DNA of 8,294 bases from Candidatus Roizmanbacteria bacterium CG_4_9_14_0_2_um_filter_39_13 (lineage in GTDB: Bacteria; Patescibacteriota; Microgenomatia; UBA1406; GWC2-37-13): the NCBI GenBank assembly GCA_002788865.1, contig PFSC01000045.1, positions 3,652 through 11,945 of the forward strand. The letters are read 5' to 3'. How positions within the stretch are numbered: position 1 is the stretch's first letter; every line of letters starts with the position of its first letter. The notes below the pieces were generated by a model. The model was not told the DNA's origin. It saw only the letters and a program-made list of their open reading frames with translations, and did not search any database. A program made the position numbers and the translations under genes. Below are positions 6,219 through 8,294 of this stretch, in pieces.

Positions 6219-6227
6219 AGTATATCA
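6219..6227 (-). promoter_or_regulatory. Extended -10 element before the PsbP-like gene
   Basis: TGATATACT on the minus strand is a TGn-extended -10 that ends exactly 6 nt before the ATG at 6212, placing +1 on the A of the start codon. There is no good -35. It lies in the 25-nt gap after the coiled-coil gene and would act as an internal promoter. Confidence 0.5.
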
Positions 6228-6237
6228 AATTATGAAC

Positions 6238-7032
6238 TTATACATTGCTGTTTCGTTCCGTTGCCGAAGGTTGAGTAATATATTTTTGGCTTACTGCCTT
6301 TTCGGCGATGCTTGTCACCTGGGCGTTGGCATCGATCAGTATCTTGTTTAGCCGACCGACTTCTTGTTGCTGGGATTTGACTATCTCCATGAGCGAGTCG
6401 ATTTTTTGCTGAAGAAGTATTTGTTGACTTTCATATTTTTGAGAACTCAAAGCCTTTTCATGTTCATGCTGGTTTTTTAGTTCTTTTTCAGTCTCTTCTT
6501 TGGCTTTTTTGACCTCAGTAGTGAGACGGGTATCAAACATCTCGACTTGTTTGCGAAGATCGGCAAGTTCACCTTGCTGTTTTTTGAGCTCTGTCTTGCC
6601 GAGAGTGATTTCAGCATCGGCAGTATTTTTTTGTTCATGGAGTTCTGCTTCTTGTCGCTGTTTGCGCCTATTGAATTCATACGTGTACTCTTCTTGTTCT
6701 CGCGTTTTTTGTTTTTGTATCTGAGTACTTTCTTCCTCAAGTTGCTTACGTCTTTTCACGGCAGACTGTTTGAGTTCGACAAGCATCTCTTCGGCACGGT
6801 CGAATTCTCCTGCAAGTTCAGATAAAGAAGAGTCAAGTTGACTGACTATCTGTAGCTTTTGTTTAGAAAGAAATCCTTTTAAGGCAGTATTTGCTTTAGT
6901 GACTGCTTGGATTGAGGTCTGTGGCGAAGTCATATTTTTGTCTTCCAAAGAAGATAGGGCTTCTTTGTAAGCCTTCCAAATATCTGATTTGGATGAAGTA
7001 AAGGGGACTTTTCCATCATTTTGATTTGTCAT
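6238..7032 (-). CDS. Long coiled-coil protein of unknown function
   Basis: The 264-residue product has no signal peptide or membrane helix and is very rich in Glu, Gln and Lys. Residues from about 60 to 235 form heptad-like helix with hardly a Pro or Gly, for example KRRKQLEEESTQIQKQKTRE (93-112) and LKKQQGELADLRKQVEMF (149-166). It should be a rod-shaped soluble protein, perhaps a dimer. The flanks (1-20 and 250-264) look disordered. No family was recognised, and coiled-coil composition makes similarity to myosin- or SMC-like proteins uninformative; no ATPase motif is present. The frame opens at an ATG at 7050, but that codon lies upstream of the -10 hexamer, so the ATG at 7032 is used. Its promoter shares its -35 DNA with that of the divergent antitoxin gene, which suggests the antitoxin may influence it. 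Confidence 0.8.
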   Translation of the reverse strand: MTNQNDGKVPFTSSKSDIWKAYKEALSSLEDKNMTSPQTSIQAVTKANTALKGFLSKQKLQIVSQLDSSLSELAGEFDRAEEMLVELKQSAVKRRKQLEEESTQIQKQKTREQEEYTYEFNRRKQRQEAELHEQKNTADAEITLGKTELKKQQGELADLRKQVEMFDTRLTTEVKKAKEETEKELKNQHEHEKALSSQKYESQQILLQQKIDSLMEIVKSQQQEVGRLNKILIDANAQVTSIAEKAVSQKYITQPSATERNSNV

Positions 7033-7036
7033 GACA
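7027..7036. repeat. 10-bp palindrome TGTCATGACA over the coiled-coil start codon
   Basis: TGTCATGACA is a perfect palindrome containing the ATG of the coiled-coil gene (7032-7030). Its TTGTCA half repeats the bases of the shared -35 at 7061-7067. It could be an operator half-site or chance. Confidence 0.35.
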
Positions 7037-7038
7037 GG

Positions 7039-7067
7039 ATTATAACACAAATTAATATTCTTGACAA
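7039..7067 (-). promoter_or_regulatory. Promoter of the coiled-coil gene
   Basis: On the minus strand TTGTCA (7067-7062), a 17-nt spacer, then TGT-TATAAT with an extended, perfect -10 (7044-7039). The -10 ends 6 nt before the ATG at 7032, so +1 should be the A of the start codon. Confidence 0.75.
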
Positions 7068-7079
7068 ATTTTAATTTGT
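7047..7079. promoter_or_regulatory. Inverted repeat ACAAATTAA ... TTAATTTGT, putative antitoxin operator
   Basis: Perfect 9-bp arms at 7047-7055 and 7071-7079 surround the shared -35 DNA at 7061-7067. A further ACAAATT copy is at 7064-7070. AbrB-type antitoxins commonly repress their own AT-rich promoters, so this is a natural binding site; binding is inferred. Occupancy would block both divergent promoters. Confidence 0.5.
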
Positions 7080-7088
7080 TGATAAAAT
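7061..7088 (+). promoter_or_regulatory. Promoter of the antitoxin-toxin operon
   Basis: A perfect TTGACA at 7061-7066, a 16-nt spacer, and a TGn-extended TAAAAT at 7083-7088. The hexamer ends 6 nt before the ATG at 7095, predicting a leaderless antitoxin message. The -35 overlaps the -35 of the opposite promoter by five bases. Confidence 0.75.
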
Positions 7089-7094
7089 AAAATT

Positions 7095-7343
7095 ATGTCA
7101 ACAACTATTCAGATAGCTATCAGTCCTCAAGGACAAATCACTATTCCTAAATCATGGCGCGGTGCATTAGGAGTGAAAAAAGGAGACAAGGTCATAGCTT
7201 ATCTTAAGAAAACTCCACAAGGAGTCGCTGTCATATTATCTTCAAAACCTGAAAATTGGACAGAACTTATTGCTGGTTCTGGTCGCGGTTTATGGTCAAA
7301 CTCTGATACATATATTGCAAAGGAACGAAACTCATGGGAATAA
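7095..7343 (+). CDS. AbrB/MazE/SpoVT-type antitoxin (VapB-like)
   Basis: This 82-residue protein opens with a swapped-hairpin AbrB DNA-binding domain (about residues 4-45): IAISPQGQITIPKSWRGALG, then VKKGDKVIAYLKK, matching the usual pattern of G-Q-I-T-I-P-K followed by L-G-V-K-K-G-D. The C-terminal tail (about 50-82, containing ENWTELIAGSGRGLW) should wrap around and inhibit the toxin. It precedes a PIN-domain gene with which it overlaps by 10 nt, the classic toxin-antitoxin arrangement. It probably represses its own promoter, and perhaps the divergent coiled-coil gene, through the inverted repeat at 7047-7079. The ATG directly follows the -10 region, so no Shine-Dalgarno sequence is present. 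The domain call is strong; the pairing is inferred from overlap and domain type. Confidence 0.9.
   Translation: MSTTIQIAISPQGQITIPKSWRGALGVKKGDKVIAYLKKTPQGVAVILSSKPENWTELIAGSGRGLWSNSDTYIAKERNSWE
7319..7324 (+). promoter_or_regulatory. Ribosome binding site of the PIN toxin
   Basis: AAAGGA lies 9 nt before the ATG at 7334, inside the antitoxin gene. It is the only Shine-Dalgarno-like sequence found before a gene here, as expected for a start internal to an mRNA. Confidence 0.45.
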
Positions 7344-7792
7344 AGGAATTTGAAAATCTTCTTGTCAAAGAAAAAGTGTGTGGAGTAGATGCGATGATCT
7401 TTATCTATTTTTTTGAGAAAAATCCAAAATATTATCTTTGGGTTAAAAAACTGTTCGATTTGGGAGAGCAGGGCAAAATCAAACTCATTACCTCTAAAAT
7501 AACACCCATAGAAATATTGTCTACACCAAAACTCATAGTCCAACCAGAAAAAATATACTTGTATCAGGAGTATTTCAAACACGCACCGTATCTCACGGTG
7601 GAGGATATAAGTTGGGATATTGCAGAACGATCGGCACAGCTACGTCGTGAAAAAGGACTCCGCACGCCAGATGCCATTCAACTAGCTACAGCTCAACTTA
7701 GTGGTACAAATATATTTTTGACAAACGATCGTCATTTTAATTCTATTGAATCTGATCGAATCTATATGCTCGAAGAGATGATGGGGTTCTAG
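7334..7792 (+). CDS. PIN-domain ribonuclease toxin (VapC-like)
   Basis: The 152-residue protein spans a whole PIN domain. The metal-binding acidic residues are at the expected places: D19 in CGVDAMIFIYFFE, E60 in ITPIEIL, D113 in LRTPDAIQLATA, and D132 in FLTNDRHF. PIN toxins of the VapC type are Mg-dependent endoribonucleases that cut specific RNAs, often tRNA or rRNA; the target here cannot be read from sequence. It begins inside the antitoxin gene (10-nt overlap, +1 frame), so production is coupled to the antitoxin. The stop TAG at 7790-7792 directly abuts the stop of the convergent gene. All active-site positions are intact, so it is probably active. Confidence 0.9.
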   Translation: MGIKEFENLLVKEKVCGVDAMIFIYFFEKNPKYYLWVKKLFDLGEQGKIKLITSKITPIEILSTPKLIVQPEKIYLYQEYFKHAPYLTVEDISWDIAERSAQLRREKGLRTPDAIQLATAQLSGTNIFLTNDRHFNSIESDRIYMLEEMMGF

Positions 7793-8239
7793 TTACTTTA
7801 CAAACTCAAACGTGGAGAGGATTTGGTCAATAGTATTTGAAGTTGAATTGCGAAATATTATGTGCAAATAATTATTATTATTCTTTACCACGTACTTACT
7901 CTCACTATAGTATTTATCTTCATATTCAAGCGCGGGTTGACCTCCAATCTCGACAGGAAAAAATTCAGTAACACTCTGCATATTTGCAAGTTCTTTAGCA
8001 TAATCCGCGAGAGATAGAGGGGTGTTTTTTACATAGAGTATGGCTAGTTCGTTTCCCATATGACCTCCTTGGGAAAACAATGGAGTAATTGCAACTTTAA
8101 AAAGGGCAGTAATTCCATAATTAATATGTTCTTCATCTTGGTACTCAAACCAATCTGAGGGGTACTTAAAACTAAACCCATACTCTTCATTCGTATACGT
8201 CTTCCATCCTTCCATTTCATCACTCACTTCAGAACCCAT
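7793..8239 (-). CDS. PsbP-like domain protein lacking a membrane anchor, possibly 5'-disrupted
   Basis: The 148-residue product is almost entirely one PsbP-like domain: VSDEMEGWKTYTNEEYGF at 5-22, then SFKYPSDWF at 23-31, ending in QILSTFEFVK. It is the same architecture as the extracytoplasmic part of the protein at 5538-6212, but the transmembrane helix and Pro-rich linker are missing. An in-frame TAA stands 7 codons upstream of the ATG, and no -10 or Shine-Dalgarno element is placed as in the other genes. In another frame, 8294-8250 on the minus strand is open and very hydrophobic (SVYLALIIILIRYS, then TAG), like the tail of a membrane helix. The gene may therefore be frameshifted, with its true start beyond the window. 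Alternatively it is a short cytosolic form. The domain is supported; the start is not. Confidence 0.6.
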   Translation of the reverse strand: MGSEVSDEMEGWKTYTNEEYGFSFKYPSDWFEYQDEEHINYGITALFKVAITPLFSQGGHMGNELAILYVKNTPLSLADYAKELANMQSVTEFFPVEIGGQPALEYEDKYYSESKYVVKNNNNYLHIIFRNSTSNTIDQILSTFEFVK

Positions 8240-8294
8240 TTCAAAACTAGGAATATCTTATTAGAATAATGATTAATGCTAAATACACACTCGC

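Noticed and set aside
7033..7050. Upstream ATG at 7050 for the coiled-coil gene
   Set aside because: The ATG lies before the -10 hexamer (7044-7039) and could not be on the mRNA made from it.
7199..7582. Minus-strand open frame of 127 codons across the antitoxin-toxin pair
   Set aside because: It is antisense to two clearly recognisable genes, has odd Phe/Tyr-rich composition, and shows no domain or promoter.

Overview
The window looks like chromosomal DNA of a small-genome bacterium of the Patescibacteria (Candidate Phyla Radiation) type, possibly Microgenomates. This is an inference from several traits together: AT-rich DNA, short spacers, almost no Shine-Dalgarno sequences, single-pass proteins with Thr/Pro/Ser linkers and PsbP-like domains, a PIN/AbrB pair, and a tRNA without an encoded CCA. 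The standard genetic code is used, with TAA, TAG and TGA all acting as stops. No taxonomic marker gene is present, so the placement is tentative.

Region 1 (1-3445, minus strand) is a type IV pilus operon. Read in the direction of transcription it encodes an Hpt phosphotransfer protein, a single-domain CheY-like receiver, the assembly ATPase PilB, and the inner-membrane platform protein PilC, which runs off the left edge. The spacers are 26, 26 and 25 nt. An Hpt and a receiver placed directly ahead of the pilus motor suggest a minimal phosphorelay acting on pilus extension; no histidine kinase is in view. A small TPR-like membrane protein (3526-3993) is transcribed divergently from this operon.

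Region 2 (3994-4288) has no gene. It is packed with short repeats and hairpins: three GGTTAGA copies, a 58-bp palindromic repeat-like element, and several GC-rich stems.

Region 3 (4289-6212) carries a membrane-anchored surface protein with Ig-like and SdrD-B-like domains, a divergent tRNA-Ala(GGC), and a membrane-anchored PsbP-like protein. Region 4 (6238-7032) encodes a long coiled-coil protein of unknown function. Its promoter overlaps, back to back, the promoter of an AbrB-type antitoxin / PIN-type toxin pair (7095-7792). A second, anchorless PsbP-like gene (7793-8239) converges on the toxin with abutting stop codons and may be a broken or partial copy.

One theme runs through the window. 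Six protein genes that stand first in their transcription unit, or could do so, have a -10 hexamer ending only 6-7 nt before an ATG. This predicts leaderless mRNAs, and it resets several start codons to shorter forms than the longest open frames. No gene for a kinase, PilT, pilins, CRISPR or transposase was seen.
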